6,935 nucleotides of DNA from Woeseiaceae bacterium. Lineage in GTDB: Bacteria > Pseudomonadota > Gammaproteobacteria > Steroidobacterales > Woeseiaceae. The notes beneath the pieces were generated by a model. That model saw only the letters and a list, made by a program, of their open reading frames with translations. It was not told the origin of the DNA and made no database searches. Where the stretch lies: the NCBI GenBank assembly GCA_022866645.1, contig JALHUQ010000390.1, positions 1-6,935 on the forward strand. Reading direction: 5' to 3'. Position numbers and translations under genes: made by a program. Shown in pieces: positions 6,285-6,935 of this stretch (within the stretch, counting starts at the first letter, position 1; each line of letters starts with the position of its first letter).

Positions 6285-6437
6285 ATGCCCGATGGTCTGA
6301 CATATTTGTTGATCTTTATAGCGGTGGTGGTCGTATATACGATCGCCAAAGTCCTTGCCTATATGCGGCAAAGCGATCAGCAGTGGGACGAGGTCGACAA
6401 GAGCAAGCTCAAAAAGTGGGACGACGACGAGGACTAA
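6285..6437 (+). CDS. 50-aa single-span membrane protein with acidic tail
   Basis: Begins MPDGLTYLLIF. A strongly hydrophobic span of about residues 5-26 (rich in Leu, Ile, Val) is followed by a polar tail with Trp34 and a terminal KKWDDDED. The likely topology is N-terminus out and acidic tail in the cytoplasm. I do not recognise a family. The frame stays open upstream to 6216, but ATG 6285 is the natural start: it is preceded by the predicted promoter, and the hydrophobic segment follows it directly. The upstream ribosome binding site is weak. The clear membrane span, the marked change to a charged tail and the promoter support a real gene. It sits directly before the M20 remnant and could once have been co-transcribed with the intact peptidase gene. 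Confidence 0.65.
   Translation: MPDGLTYLLIFIAVVVVYTIAKVLAYMRQSDQQWDEVDKSKLKKWDDDED
6429..6433 (+). promoter_or_regulatory. Ribosome binding site before ATG 6440
   Basis: GAGGA stands 6 nt before an ATG at 6440, inside the last codons of the 50-aa gene. It is the best such signal in this part of the window. The frame it opens is only 37 codons long (to 6553) and is not the M20 frame. A single-base change in the T5 run at 6461-6465 would join the two frames, which suggests this was a gene start feeding the M20-like sequence. Confidence 0.45.
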
Positions 6438-6438
6438 C

Positions 6439-6780
6439 GATGACGCTTTCCTTCAACAGGTTTTTCTTGCCAAGCTCGACTGGGACGAGACGGGGTATCC
6501 GGCGTTGCGTACGGCCCTGGATCATCCGATGGCGCAACGGCTTACCCGACTGATGCGACTGATAGCGCCGGATTTGATCGTGACGCCTAACATGGGTGGC
6601 AGCCTGCCATTGCACGAATTCAGCAGTCGACTGACCGCCCCGATCATCATTTTGCCGCTCGCAAACCACGACAACAATCAGCACGCCGAGAACGAAAACA
6701 TACGTCTGCAGAATATATGGGATGCCATGACGGTTTATGGTGCCGTCCTTGCCAGCTTCGGCGATTCGCTCGCGCCCTAA
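6439..6780 (+). pseudogene. C-terminal remnant of an M20-family metallopeptidase
   Basis: About 113 codons of recognisable M20 (dipeptidase/carboxypeptidase-type) C-terminus. The GYPALRT block is near 6493, GGSLPLHEF from 6595, and NHDNNQHAENE with the His codon at 6682-6684, which corresponds to the last metal-ligand His of the family. The ending NIWDAMTVYGAVLASF is also typical. M20 enzymes of this kind are about 450-550 aa. The N-terminal catalytic half, the lid domain and most metal ligands are absent, and no trace of them lies upstream. The frame is open back to an ATG at 6355, but that stretch overlaps the 50-aa gene in another frame and has no M20 similarity. A strong ribosome binding site and ATG (6440) exist in a different frame. 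The fragment cannot be an active peptidase. Decay after a deletion is the simplest reading. Confidence 0.75.
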
Positions 6781-6798
6781 GGTTGGCTTTCGCTGTGT

Positions 6799-6935
6799 CT
6801 AGGTTATGGGCCTGTCGCGTCGCAGCAGCGATTCAAGTTCTGCTGCGGTATCTTTTGTCGATTGGATGAGCATTTCTTCCGATTCATGTATCGCGTATTG
6901 CTCCAGCAATAACTGCTCGTCACGTTTGCTAAAAG
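6799..6935 (-). CDS. C-terminal end of an unrecognised helical protein, partial
   Basis: The last 45 codons of a gene that enters from the right edge, ending at TAG (6799-6801). The tail reads KRDEQLLLEQYAIHESEE, then an IQSTKDTAAELESLLRR segment. It is Glu/Leu-rich and likely an amphipathic helix or coiled coil, with the final residues RPIT. The frame is the only one of the three minus-strand frames here that looks protein-like. It is convergent with the M20 remnant, with 18 nt between them and no hairpin terminator visible. No family can be named from this fragment. Confidence 0.6.
   Translation of the reverse strand, partial: FSKRDEQLLLEQYAIHESEEMLIQSTKDTAAELESLLRRDRPIT

Noticed and set aside
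6440..6553. 37-codon frame with a good ribosome binding site, read as a separate small gene
   Set aside because: Beyond the first codons the sequence is Arg-rich shadow of the M20 frame, which carries the real similarity. Better explained as a start signal separated from the M20 frame.

Overview
The window reads as an ordinary chromosomal segment of a Gram-negative bacterium, most likely a gammaproteobacterium. The basis is moderate-to-high GC, compact gene packing, a YihG-type acyltransferase closely resembling the enterobacterial protein, and a ModF-like stand-alone ABC ATPase. The exact lineage cannot be named from sequence alone. I see no tRNA, rRNA, CRISPR array, insertion sequence or phage gene.

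Layout. Bases 1-616 (minus strand) hold a short apparent operon: a small cupin protein, a previously easy-to-miss 56-aa membrane mini-protein joined to it by a GTGA stop/start overlap, and the start of folD, which runs off the left edge. Divergent from it, bases 677-2249 (plus strand) hold a tightly packed trio: a YihG-like membrane acyltransferase, a small acidic protein resembling Imm10 immunity proteins, and a GIY-YIG nuclease-domain protein. The last of these overlaps tail-to-tail by 32 bp with the next minus-strand unit: a DUF819-type polytopic membrane protein (3258-4475) followed by a membrane-anchored metallo-beta-lactamase-fold hydrolase (2218-3255).

Further right on the minus strand are a membrane-anchored NERD-domain protein whose conserved acidic residues appear changed to Gln (4557-5264), and an orphan ModF/YlmA-type ATP-binding protein (5338-6162). 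From a divergent promoter region, the plus strand then encodes a 50-aa single-span membrane protein with an acidic tail (6285-6437). It is followed directly by a C-terminal remnant of an M20-family peptidase (to 6780) that lacks most of the gene. The window closes with the C-terminal end of an unrecognised helical protein on the minus strand (6799-6935).

The genes do not form one obvious pathway. They are mostly housekeeping or accessory functions in short operons. I found no clear new multi-gene system. The items most worth a second look are the coupled 56-aa membrane ORF, the orphan Imm10-like gene, the Gln-substituted NERD protein, and the decayed M20 gene with a retained ribosome binding site.
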